From contig JAFIDK010000005.1 in assembly GCA_017051695.1 (NCBI GenBank), forward strand, positions 1 to 64,000: a stretch of 64,000 nucleotides of DNA, in the 5' to 3' direction. Shown here in pieces: positions 17,037 through 26,890 of the stretch. Source of the stretch: Algoriphagus aestuarii (lineage in GTDB: Bacteria > Bacteroidota > Bacteroidia > Cytophagales > Cyclobacteriaceae). The notes below the pieces were generated by a model that was given only the letters and a program-made list of their open reading frames with translations, made no database searches and had not been told where the DNA came from. The first letter of the stretch is position 1. Each line of letters opens with the position of its first letter. Made by a program: the position numbers and the translations under genes.

Positions 17037-18386
17037 ATAGATATATTCTTTTACAAAGGCAATGAAAACGTACTAGAATCCAAAAAGGAACAATCCGGAG
17101 AGAAATCAAGCGATGCAGATTTAAAGAAAATCCAAGATTCGTTTTTAAAAGCTCTTGACAATAAAAATCTCTCCTTTTTATTGGGTAGTGGCTGCTCTTC
17201 TTTCAAATTAGAAGAAGAAAATGGCAAATTTAAGGAAATCGGTATTCCTGTAATGGCCCCAATGGCTATGGAATTTTATCACTCTGAGGATTTTGAAGAG
17301 GAAAAGCAGTGGTTAAAATCAACTTTGAAAATTGATATTGAAAGTCAAACTTTCTCATCCAATCTGGAAGAATTTTTATCCACTTTACACAGCCTTTCAT
17401 TTTACCATTCAAAAAAAACTAAGCCAGAAAATAAAGAGTCGGCAACAGATAGTGATGAATTAACTGTCAAATCATTTAAGAAAATGGATGAAGCTGAAAA
17501 GATTGAATCCATTATCCTTAAGGCGAGAAATTTTTTGCTTCAAAAATGTCTTAACGAAGAAAATGCCAAATCCGAACATGATAAAACATCCGCTGATCAG
17601 CCATTAATTGAGCTATATAAACAATTTTACAGAAAACTTCTTACCAGAAATCCTACTCTTCCTAGACTCAATATTTTTACTACGAATTATGATCTGTATT
17701 CGGAAAGGGCTATGGATTTATTAGGAATCCATTATGTGAATGGCTTTACCGGAGGAATTAGCAAATTCTTTAACCCTGCAATATTCAATTATGCCCTTGC
17801 TGAAAAAATGGATTTATCACAGTCCAAATGGAGTGTAATTGACAACTTTTTTTACTTGTACAAGATCCATGGATCTGTCAACTGGATTCAAGCTGAGGGA
17901 GAAAATAAACTTTTCAAAGTAAAGGAGATTCAAGAGCCGACTTTTAAAGGCTTGGAGGACGAATCTACCATAATGATTCACCCCACACCATTGAAGTATA
18001 ATGCTAGTCTTGGAAGTCCATATTCCGACTTATTCCGTGAGTTTCAAAAGAAGCTGATGCAGAACAATAACATCTTGGTTACTATAGGATATAGTTTTAG
18101 CGATGAACACATTAACAATCTGATATTCCAGGCATTTACTATTCCATCATTTAGGTTGATTGTCATCGGTGAACCAACTAATAAAAATGCTATTGAAAAA
18201 TTGATGGACTTACATGATTCCAGAATATGGATTATAGGAGAAAAATGGCCTGAAGGGAAAACGAATTATGTCCCGTTACATTTCTTTAAAAGGTTTGTGG
18301 AGGAAGTTTTACCTGATTTGACAGCAGAAGATCTGGACAAGAAAATGGAAAAGACAATCCAGAACCTTAAAGATTTATTGAAATGA
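17037..18386 (+). CDS. SIR2-family NADase of a SIR2-HerA defence pair
   Basis: Motifs of SIR2 defence proteins are present in order: the NAD-binding LSFLLGSGCSS near the start, IFTTNYD in the middle, the catalytic histidine in YKIHGSVNW, and IGYSFSDEHINN near the end. Such proteins deplete NAD+ on infection, gated by a HerA ATPase, which is the next gene (ATGA overlap at 18383-18386). The start is a problem. The first usable codon by normal rules is a TTG at 17181, but this cuts into the NAD-binding strand. The frame is open and protein-like back to 17028, yet holds only ATA/ATC near-cognate starts. I give 17037 (ATA) as the most plausible original start. Either an unusual start is used or the start codon is mutated. 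Confidence 0.75.
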   Translation: MDIFFYKGNENVLESKKEQSGEKSSDADLKKIQDSFLKALDNKNLSFLLGSGCSSFKLEEENGKFKEIGIPVMAPMAMEFYHSEDFEEEKQWLKSTLKIDIESQTFSSNLEEFLSTLHSLSFYHSKKTKPENKESATDSDELTVKSFKKMDEAEKIESIILKARNFLLQKCLNEENAKSEHDKTSADQPLIELYKQFYRKLLTRNPTLPRLNIFTTNYDLYSERAMDLLGIHYVNGFTGGISKFFNPAIFNYALAEKMDLSQSKWSVIDNFFYLYKIHGSVNWIQAEGENKLFKVKEIQEPTFKGLEDESTIMIHPTPLKYNASLGSPYSDLFREFQKKLMQNNNILVTIGYSFSDEHINNLIFQAFTIPSFRLIVIGEPTNKNAIEKLMDLHDSRIWIIGEKWPEGKTNYVPLHFFKRFVEEVLPDLTAEDLDKKMEKTIQNLKDLLK

Positions 18387-20374
18387 CGAAAGAAGATAAA
18401 CAAAGGGGGATTGGAAAAATTGTAGCTATTAACTCCGATCGGTTTTCTGTGGAATTATTAAGTGGGTTGGAAAACTTCAACGTCAGTGGATTTGACGACA
18501 TACATTACTTTGCCCAACTCAATAGCTATGTAATTGTCCCATATCAAAATTACTATATAGTTGCAGAGGTAGCTGGAGTTCGGGAAAAAGACCTTAATGT
18601 ACCTTTTTCTAATCCAACAGATCAGATATTAAGTAAGGTACAGGCAGGAAAGTTTTTGGAAGTTCTGCCGATTGGAACAATTAAAACAACAAAAGAAGGT
18701 GCTTTAAACTTTGAATTTGGTGTAAGTGTCTATCCCACCCTCTATTCAGATGTGCTATATATTAAAGAAGAAGAATTGGATACCATTTTCAAAACGAATG
18801 CTGTAAAGATCAAAGTCTGCATGGAGGATAATCCTGAATGCTCTAAATCGGGTTGTGATTGCAAATACCGCTACACGTCATTACCGATTGGAAAATCAAC
18901 CATTTTCCCGGATTATGAAGTTAAAATTGATATTGACAAATTTTTCGGGAGCCATTCTGCGATTCTCGGAAATACAGGAAGTGGTAAATCCTGTACAATT
19001 ACCTCCATGCTGCAAACCCTTTACAGACTTGAAGAAAACAGCGCAACAGGTAGTACGTTCATCTTATTTGATGTGAATGGTGAGTATTATGAAGCATTTA
19101 AAAACTTAAATTCAATAAACCCGAAGAATGAAATTGAGGTTAAGTACTTTTCTCTCGATCCTTTACCCACTGAACAAATTGAAGGGATTGAACATAAAAA
19201 ATTTGAGTTACCTCACTGGTTTCTAAATATCGATGAATGGGCATTACTTTTAAAGGCAAGTGAACGTTCGCAGTTGCCAGTTCTTCGCAATGGTTTAGGC
19301 TTTACGGCTATAAACGAAGACTCCAACTTTAACCACATTGTATCTAAGGCAGTAGTACAAACGCTATCCGTCAATGAAAACTCTGCTGCTAAAGGTCAAA
19401 GGCTATATACTATTATTGACAAATTTGGCAAAGGTGATTTGAACACTGGATTACTAGACAAACACCATTTCAGTGCTCAGTATGGAAACTTTCAAGAATC
19501 TGCCAGATATGCCAATGATGCGAATCAGAATCAAGAAAACTTTATCAATAAAATCAAATCATTTGAAGTAACGGATTTTTCCATACCTGATTTCAGCAAT
19601 GAAAAATTTGATTTTGAAGATGTAGAAGACTTAATCGAATTGGCTATTCTATATGAAGAATCTTACGGGAACAAGCAAATCAGGGATTATTGTTCCTCTA
19701 TGATAACTCGCCTGAAAACAATAAAAAGAGAAGATTTCGGCTTTCTTACCAAGACAAGAACAGACTTAAATGAGGAAACCTATTTAAAACAGTTTTTAGG
19801 TATCGAATCGGTTTCGAAAAAATCACAGGTGATAATAATTGATCTCAATTCTGCCAATGATGAAATGATAGAAGTCATTTCCTGTGTACTTTCAAGATTT
19901 ATATTTGAAAAACTACGTGAAGCAAAGGATAGAAATAAGTTTCCGGTGAACCTTGTTCTGGAAGAAGCTCACAGGTACATATCTAAAGATGCCGGAAAAG
20001 TGTTCGGTGATGCCAACAGAATTTTTGAACGTATTGCTAAAGAAGGCAGGAAATACGGCATGTTTTTGCTTGTATCTTCCCAAAGACCAAGCGAACTGTC
20101 TAAAACAGTTTTATCCCAATGCAGCAATTTCATTGTTCACCGAATCCAAAACCCGGAAGACTTATCACATATCAGACAAATTACTCCTCATATTTCTGAA
20201 ACGATACTGAGAAGAATGCCTTCCATCCCAACTCAACACGCATTGATTTTTGGTCATGCAGTAAACCTGCCAACAACTTTTAAAGTGAATGTGGCTGATC
20301 CCAAACCAAAAAGTGACAATAATGAGATTAGTAAGAATTGGTTTAAAGAAAAGGGCTTCAAAATAGAAATATGA
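18383..20374 (+). CDS. HerA-like hexameric ATPase, partner of SIR2 NADase
   Basis: The 663-residue protein begins with an OB-like barrel region of HerA type. It has Walker A (GNTGSGKS, about 196-203), Walker B (NLVLEEAHRYI, about 525-535), SSQRPSELSKTVLSQC and HRIQNPEDLSHI, all typical of the HerA/DUF87 family. In SIR2-HerA systems it forms a ring bound by the NADase. A cysteine group at about 146-160 (C, then ECSKSGCDC) is unusual and could bind zinc or iron-sulphur. It is translationally coupled to the SIR2 gene. The protein looks complete. Confidence 0.88.
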   Translation: MTKEDKQRGIGKIVAINSDRFSVELLSGLENFNVSGFDDIHYFAQLNSYVIVPYQNYYIVAEVAGVREKDLNVPFSNPTDQILSKVQAGKFLEVLPIGTIKTTKEGALNFEFGVSVYPTLYSDVLYIKEEELDTIFKTNAVKIKVCMEDNPECSKSGCDCKYRYTSLPIGKSTIFPDYEVKIDIDKFFGSHSAILGNTGSGKSCTITSMLQTLYRLEENSATGSTFILFDVNGEYYEAFKNLNSINPKNEIEVKYFSLDPLPTEQIEGIEHKKFELPHWFLNIDEWALLLKASERSQLPVLRNGLGFTAINEDSNFNHIVSKAVVQTLSVNENSAAKGQRLYTIIDKFGKGDLNTGLLDKHHFSAQYGNFQESARYANDANQNQENFINKIKSFEVTDFSIPDFSNEKFDFEDVEDLIELAILYEESYGNKQIRDYCSSMITRLKTIKREDFGFLTKTRTDLNEETYLKQFLGIESVSKKSQVIIIDLNSANDEMIEVISCVLSRFIFEKLREAKDRNKFPVNLVLEEAHRYISKDAGKVFGDANRIFERIAKEGRKYGMFLLVSSQRPSELSKTVLSQCSNFIVHRIQNPEDLSHIRQITPHISETILRRMPSIPTQHALIFGHAVNLPTTFKVNVADPKPKSDNNEISKNWFKEKGFKIEI

Positions 20375-20394
20375 TATAATATTTTTATCACGAC

Positions 20395-20958
20395 TTACGC
20401 TTCAACCTGACTTAGTATTTTATTTGCTTCTCGCCTAAATCGTGGATCTTTAAGCATTTCGTCAAATAGCTTGATTGCATTTCTTAGCTGCGAAGAGTTT
20501 TCTTGAACAGAAAGAGCATTATATTCCCCAATCAGAACCTTAATCGGATCATTCTCATAGTATCTGCTAGATGAAATATCAGGTTTATCGTAATTGCGAA
20601 AGTTCCTGAGTAGTTCTATACATTCCATTGGATATGTTTTGGCAGACTTCAAAAGGTATTCATAAAAATAGTGTGGTGATTTTTGAGCAGAAGAAGATAG
20701 GATATACTTTCGAAGAAAAGGTAATATTTCTTCAAACATGCTTTGTGGTATGTGTAGAAAGGCGCGGGAATAGGCTTCAGCTACCTCGTCACTATCAGAG
20801 TGCAAAAATGCCATCAGCTTAGCTTTACATTTTGCCTTTAATTCGGGAGAATGAACCATGTTTTGAACTATACTGGAAATAATAGCGGACTTTGCTATAT
20901 CACTATCCTTAGCAAGCATAACTAGTAGCTCTTCTGAATTGGGTTTATCTTGAACCAA
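20395..20958 (-). pseudogene. C-terminal fragment of broken nuclease-STAND ATPase
   Basis: This 187-codon frame continues the helical repeat sequence of the preceding fragment but in another frame: its reading opens after a stop near 20990 and overlaps the end of that fragment (20922-20958). A one- or two-base indel somewhere between about 20922 and 20990 would rejoin them. The sequence is helix after helix (SELKAKCKAKLMAFL-like HEAT units, EILPFLRKYI), as expected of a sensor domain. It ends LSQVEA, 20 bp from the stop of HerA, with which it converges. Confidence 0.6.
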
Positions 20959-23513
20959 GCCTGCATCAAAACTTTGGCGAGATTTTCATGAGAATCTTCT
21001 ATTTTAATAGCTCTTTGAAAGTAGGGTATTAACCGGTCAAAATTATGGTTGAGCAAGTATGAAGATGTCCAAAACGATTGTTTTATTATTTCCGGTTCAT
21101 TTTTGGAAACCAGCTTTAAGAAGAGGTTTAGAGTCTTTTTTTCGTTTAGATGCATGAGATAGGCGAGATGTGGAAGTAGTGTGACTCTTACTGCCAAACT
21201 TGGATCGTCTGCCACTTGGCCAAGACAGGCAAAGATTTTATTTTCGTAATTCTTATTGAAGAAGGTTCTACTCAGTCGTGAGGCCGCTGCTCCTCTTACG
21301 GTGTTAATACCATCCATGAGTGGTTCGTTTCTGATGTTGTTATTTGAAGGATCGAGATGATTTAGTGCACAGTGGATTAGGAAATCAAGCACTTCAGTAT
21401 GTAACGATTTATTTTGCAGAAAATAATCAGTGATCCAAACAGCATATAATGTATGGTTTCTATCAAGGGTAGTTTTTATGTACTGCTTGAAGATTCTTTG
21501 AACTTCATTAAAATCAAATTTACCTTCAACCAATCCGTTTAATCCACTGGAAATATAGTCTCTTGGGATTTGAGGCTCGGAAATGATCTTTTCAATAAGG
21601 GGAAAGAAGAAATCTGGCCTGTTTTTGACTTCCTCTTGAAACGCTCGTGAATGCTCAAGTATGGAACCTGTAAAGGAATCAAATTTGGGTTTGTACTCAT
21701 TCGTGTATTTTTGGAAAGTTACTTCCCAATTTTCGTGCTTCATATTGGCATAGGCACTTTTAGTAAGTGGTGCCCCAACGCCACGAGTTACTAAACCTTG
21801 AGGCTTTTTATCTCTTATGCTACCAAATTTACGCTCTAGTTCTTGGTATCTCTTTTTAAGTGCAGGCCTAATTGCAACTTCATTATCTGGTATTGCTTTT
21901 AGAAATATGAATTGAGCTCGCCCGTAGTATCGAAGGTAATGTTTTTTGATTCCTTCTTTCTCATATACTTCCAACTCACGGTTGTCCCGATGCTCTAAAA
22001 TCATTTTGTCCATTTGATCTTTCTGCTCAGTGGTGATTGCTGAATAAGTTTGGTTAACGAGCTGCCTAATTTGATATGCGCAGCGTTCCGTGCATTCGTT
22101 AAAACCTCCCTTTGAATTGAAAATTTTGATAAACTCGAATGCTTCTTTTTTATAATATGCTACATTGGCTTGAAGGCCGTGAGCTAATGCTGTGAGCATT
22201 GTTGCGGAATTATGATTTTTATACGCTTTAAAGAATTGAAGGAACTTAAGAGATGTGTCCTCTGCGTATTTTCTAAGTTGATCGATTAGTAGATTGAGGA
22301 GGAACTCATTAGAGTAGGACTGGCCCTTCTCATAGTTATACCACATATATATGGAGTCTCCGTAGAATTTTGTTTTGTCCAGCCAACTGTTATCATCAAT
22401 TAGTTTTTGAGTAACTTTTAAGGTAAAATCGAAAGCTTTGTCAGGGTTTACTTTAAAAAGTTTCTTATACAATTCTTCATCGTCATGCGTAAAAATGTCT
22501 TTTGTCGATCCGGGTTCTCTTGGTTCTTCAATTTTTTGGAAGCATAGCTTTTTATAGGTTGTCAGTACCCAATCCATTCTAAAGTGGGCAGCATCTTCCA
22601 GAATTTTGTAATAGCCAAATCTGTCTCTATTCGCTTCCACTTCATTTTCTTCGAAAAGGAGAATGGCGTCCTCATTGTCCCAATCCTTTAGAAAATACAG
22701 CACTTTAAAGATAAAGCCAGGTCGACCTTGAAAGTCTGGAGTTTCTCCAAGAAATTTGCACACCAGTTTTCCTGATTCTGGTAATTGCTTTGTAAGAGTT
22801 TGAAAGCACAATTGTAAACTTTCCTTTTGCCGGGTTTCAGGGAGCTTGTAATTTATCCTGTGGGTAATTCTTTCTTTTAGAGGGTTCAGCTTTTTGAAGT
22901 CTCTTTTAAGTAGATTGTCATACCAAAAGGTTTTTGGAAGAAGTAGTTTTTTCAACACGAGAGATTCGATCAATGTCTGAAGCCAGGTTTTTCCATACGC
23001 TGATTCAATAAATAGCTGCCTTAATGCAGAAGACGTTAAGACCTTGGATTTAACCAGATATATTTCTGATTCGGTTGGTTCTGTTTCGAACCCTATGAGA
23101 TTGATGACCATTAACCTTAGATGAAATCGATAAGCCCTGCTGATCAGAATAGTTGAGATGGTTTTGACGTATTCTTTGTGGTCATGGTCTCTCAGAAATT
23201 GAAGAATCATTTTCAGACTTGACCGAATGAATAAACCTTGATGATTTTTCTTTAAGTAGGCTAGGGTGGATTGTTTGCTGTTGATGAATTGCCGCGCATA
23301 GGTGAAATCATAGAAGTTTTGGTGGAAGAACTGAATTTTACCATCTCCTTGCGTTATGATCTCTACACTTTTTAAGTAGTCCATTTCATCAAGAAATTGG
23401 TCATTCAAGCCTTTGTCTGAGATGAAAATTTCTTGGTTATCATGCATTTGTTTGGCAAGGTGATATACCAGCTCTTGGCACTTCTCTTTCTTGGCGTTAG
23501 AGGTGTTGGGCAC
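20922..23513 (-). pseudogene. Middle and sensor part of broken nuclease-STAND ATPase
   Basis: An 863-codon segment in the same frame as the fragment upstream, separated from it by one TGA and 14 sense codons. It opens with the winged-helix part of a STAND ATPase (IQFFHQNFYDFTYARQF near residue 60) followed by about 750 residues of HEAT/TPR-like helices. A normal STAND protein needs this winged helix joined to its ATPase core, so a split product is unlikely to work. The first available start (GTG 23513) has no special support. The 3' end is lost to a frameshift. Confidence 0.65.
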
Positions 23514-23555
23514 TTTCAGGATTTTACTGACCCATAGCTGTTCGTGTAGGTCATG

Positions 23556-25031
23556 TCAAGATTTTAAAGTACTCAAATTCACTCCTTCATTATGAACTTT
23601 GCACAATACGTTGAGATGGTGAGGTGTTCTCAGCAGATCATAGAGTGATTGGCTTAGTGTGGCCTTGTTAATTTTGAGATGAGATAGTATTTGATCAACT
23701 TGCCCAACGTTCAGCAAACCAAGGTTGAATACTTTTTGGTTTTTATAAAATTTTAATTCGTTATCATAATTCAAATCATATATTCTAGCTGAAACTACGA
23801 TTCTTGTCTTCTCGATAGTACTTAGTCTTCGAACAAGAAGATTGAATGTGTCAAGGTAGTCCCTACGTGCTGAGAGTGATTGTGAAAGAGCATCAATTTG
23901 ATCAATTATTATCACCACTCTTTCGTTGTCTTCAGAAAGTGAACGGATAATTTTTTCAAAGGAGTCTTCGAGATTTAATTTATCTTCTAATTCTTTGATT
24001 GATTGAGCTGTTTGTCTATCTGCCTTAATGCCTATGACGGGTATTCCATCAGCCTTAAGTTTTTTGTAAACATCTTGAAGTATTACAGTCTTTCCTGATC
24101 CGGCATTTCCAGATAAAATAGCAATAGGCTTGTGTTTATCCCGGATTGGTTCTTTTACCCACCTTACGATTTGGCTTGTTTCAGTTCGATCTAAGTGAGA
24201 ATTTTCAACGCCTTCAAATGAGTTGTTGTAACTGGTTAATTGATAAGATGCAAACGCAATCTTTTCCAAAATCACCTCAAGGGGTAATTTGGAAGCAAGC
24301 CGATACCCTACACTTTCTTTAATTTGTCCAAGATCATCTAAAATTTGATTTGAAACTTTTGGATCGATCACACTTCTGACTTCAAAGAAAATCTTAATGA
24401 TTGATTCACGACCTTCTTCTAAAAGCAGTTTATCTATATCCTGAGGAAGAATAGGTTTTATCCTTATTCGACTGAGAGTGTCTTTTAAATCCTCACAAAT
24501 CTGTTCATAATCCAACTGGCCAAGAGAAGCGTTGCCAGAAATGACTTTTTGTGTCCAGGTTTCTAATTCTGGATGCTTGATTATTTGATCATTGAAATTG
24601 CTGATTAAGTTTGATGCGTTCTCTGTAAAACCGTAAGCAACAGCAAAAAAATAGATGAACTGATCTTTGTTATGTATGAGCTTAGGCTCAACCATAGAAT
24701 GAAGAACAAATTTAATGATCTCTCGGGCTACTGTTGGTAAGGAGACTCGTTCTGCAACAGCAGTGTGTTTACACTGAATTAAGGCAACGGTATCACCTTT
24801 GAGAGTCATAATACAGTCACGTCCCCGTTCTCTAACTCCTTGCAAAAGTCTTATCTCATCAAATAAGTTTTTCCAATCTCCGTTTTCGATCCTTTCAATA
24901 CCAACCGCATAGAGTAGTTCTTCAAATCTTCGCGGATCAGCAAGAGATTGGTAGGGAAACCCCTTATTTGCTATGGCCTGCGGTTTTGAGTTTGATTCTT
25001 CAATTTTTGGTTTAGTGTATGTCAGCCCCAT
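23556..25031 (-). pseudogene. Nuclease and ATPase part of broken Avs-like protein
   Basis: A 491-codon segment with an Mrr/PD-(D/E)xK-like nuclease region (D72 in RGRDC, Q86-C-K88 in LIQCKHT). The ATPase core has a P-loop (LSGNAGSGKT, about 304-313) and Walker B (RVVIIIDQIDAL, about 371-382), then VVSARIYDL and the helical TPHHLNVLC. It stops at TGA 23556-23558 right after NLSTLKS. The same frame resumes at once with HDLHEQLW, the expected next helix of STAND proteins. A single C-to-T or G-to-A type change would explain the stop. Architecture matches Avs-type sensors; the gene as a whole (20395-25031) appears dead. Confidence 0.7.
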
Positions 25032-25208
25032 TTAGATTGCTAGTAATTTTATTAGCCTTGCTTAATTGCTTTATCGCTCAAAATCAGAGGATATAACCTC
25101 AACTATTTATAGACAGTGATAATCCAAATCCAATTTTTTTCAGATTCAAGCTTCATTATTTCAATTTTTGCATTTCTATGAAATTAGTCTTCTATATTCT
25201 AGTGAATA

Positions 25209-25949
25209 TTATAATGCTTGCTTGGGATCATTTTCAACCGTGATATTTTCATCATTTTTAAATTCAACATTGTCTGACCAATTATAAGAGCCCGTGATTA
25301 CAATTTGATTATCCACTATGCAGAAATTATTGTGCATCAACCCACCTCATTGCCCTCTTTTTATCTTTTTATGAGGAAGTCTAGATATATCCACTCCGTA
25401 CTTTTTATTTATTCCATCATCATATTTTGCAAGTCTTACACAAAGGCCTTGAATATGCTTTTCGACCAATTTCTCAAATAGTGTGTTATTCGTAAACCAG
25501 GCCATTACAACTATTGTTGAAACCTCCGCATTATCAAGAGCTTTTAAAATTCTATTTTGGATATCTCGGAAATGAGCCTCATTAATTACTGGTTCAATTT
25601 TATGGACAACACCACCTTGGACTTTAAATACTCCTCCTACATTTTCAAAACCAAAGCCTTCTGGATTAAGAATCTCGTTGAGATTGTCAGTGATTTCAAG
25701 ACGGTCATTTACCAACCCATTCAAAAGCTCTCGGAGGTTCTGAGACCCGTTTAAATCCGACAATCTTTTTTAAACATATTCAGTTTTTGAAGGTCTATGC
25801 CCACTTTTTTTACCAATATCTGGAAGACCAGATTCATCATATACATCTCGTATCCTGTAATTATTGAAAAAATTCACAATTTCCTTTCCTTTTAAACCAC
25901 CAACGATGAAAGGAGATATTTTTTCAATGGCGTAAAGTGATATTTTCAT
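25209..25949 (-). pseudogene. Decayed phospholipase-D-type nuclease gene
   Basis: One frame of 247 codons from ATG 25949 to TAA 25209, interrupted by TAA at 25770-25772 and TGA at 25347-25349. The N-terminal part (SPFIVGGLKGKEIVNFFNNY) is a small domain; the middle (RILKALDNAEVSTIVVMAWF) is a PLD-type strand-helix. The C-terminal part carries the HKD-like motif as HNNFCIVD followed at the correct spacing by GSYN. The catalytic lysine of HxK is replaced by asparagine. Three independent lesions make this a pseudogene. PLD-type nucleases occur in several defence systems, which fits the island. Confidence 0.7.
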
Positions 25950-26614
25950 TTAGCAATTCGGTCTTTAGATTTTCAAAAATGGTTGGCTAAAACAAGTATT
26001 GGCCTCTCCTTTCGAAGATATTAAAATAATTCTCAGGGTAAAAGGCTCTTATAAACCGAAGATATTATCAACCTGCGATATGATCTGTTAGCAAAAAAAC
26101 TTACATGGATTATTGATTTGCTACTGCATCTTCCTATTCCACTCCTTATCCTAGGCCTTTCGTATAGAGACAGACAAAACTTCCCATTTCTCGGAAATTT
26201 TCTGTTTTAAGGACTACCTAAATCAGGATTTGATAGTTTTGGAGCAAAGTCACTCAAAGTATTTTTCTACACAATTAAAAACCTGAACAACCTTCCCAAA
26301 AGCTCCAAATCCTCCTCAAAAGAGTTCGACTTTTGTACCGCCAGCTCCAGCTGACTAGACAGATCATTTTAAATATTTAAGTATTTGGAATTGACCTCAA
26401 TTAATACCTGACAAATACTCAAATTCCGGCAAATTTGAATTTAAACGGTAAATGTTAATTAATAAAGCACTTCTTAAAAATTGGAAAAGGCTATATTTAT
26501 CCATATATTTCTGTAAATCAATACATTACATCAAATTTTAAGAATTATGCCTTATTCGGTGACCTAGATAAAAACTAACAGGATAAAATACTAATATTCA
26601 GTACTTTACAAGTT
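25950..26614. other. Gene-free end of the island
   Basis: About 660 bp of AT-rich sequence between the dead PLD gene and the attachment site. On the minus strand near 26282-26371 a 30-codon open tail containing LSSQLELAVQKSNSFEEDLE before a stop may be a relic of a lost gene, which I do not recognise. No RNA gene seen. Confidence 0.3.
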
Positions 26615-26638
26615 AAGGTTCGAATCCTGCCACCCCGA
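26615..26638 (+). other. tRNA 3' fragment, probable attachment site of the island
   Basis: The sequence GGTTCGAATCCTGCCACCCCGA (written here in two parts: T-loop GGTTCGAATCC, acceptor TGCCACCCCGA) is the T arm and acceptor end of a tRNA with no body upstream. The 5' side of the T stem is already altered (TTAAGG where CGCAGG is expected). CACCCCGA pairs with a CGGGGTG 5' end, as in Bacteroidetes tRNA-Pro. Such orphan 3' ends mark the distal attachment site of elements that integrate into a tRNA gene. The plus orientation puts the complete tRNA to the left, outside the window. Confidence 0.7.
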
Positions 26639-26642
26639 CTCA

Positions 26643-26671
26643 AGCCAGCAAGAATTTTTGCTGGCTTTTTT
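26643..26671 (+). terminator. Orphaned terminator of the interrupted tRNA gene
   Basis: Arms AGCCAGCAA (26643-26651) and TTGCTGGCT (26658-26666) with a six-base loop are followed by a T run. It lies four bases after the tRNA 3' fragment, as a tRNA terminator should, and so marks original chromosomal sequence. Confidence 0.75.
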
Positions 26672-26890
26672 TATGCCTTGGTATTTTTATTCGATTGAAA
26701 ATTATTTAACGATTTTTCCCTAATTATGGAACGGGAACTGGCTGTAAATCAGTCGATATTTTCCAATCTCTCAACTCCTTGGCAGATTTTTCATCAATTG
26801 GAATGCGATTCAATTTCCTTTATCTTAAATGCCACATTTAAAAAAAGAAAGAACCCGAAAATTCTCATCTTCAATTAAACCTAAGTCCCC

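Noticed and set aside
23556-25349. TGA recoding (read-through or selenocysteine) to explain two adjacent genes with in-frame TGA
   Set aside because: TGA is an ordinary stop in many intact genes here, one gene also has an in-frame TAA, the other a frameshift, and no recoding hairpin was seen. Decay is simpler.
26282-26371. 30-codon minus-strand tail near the attachment site
   Set aside because: May be a relic of a mobile-element gene, but I cannot identify it.
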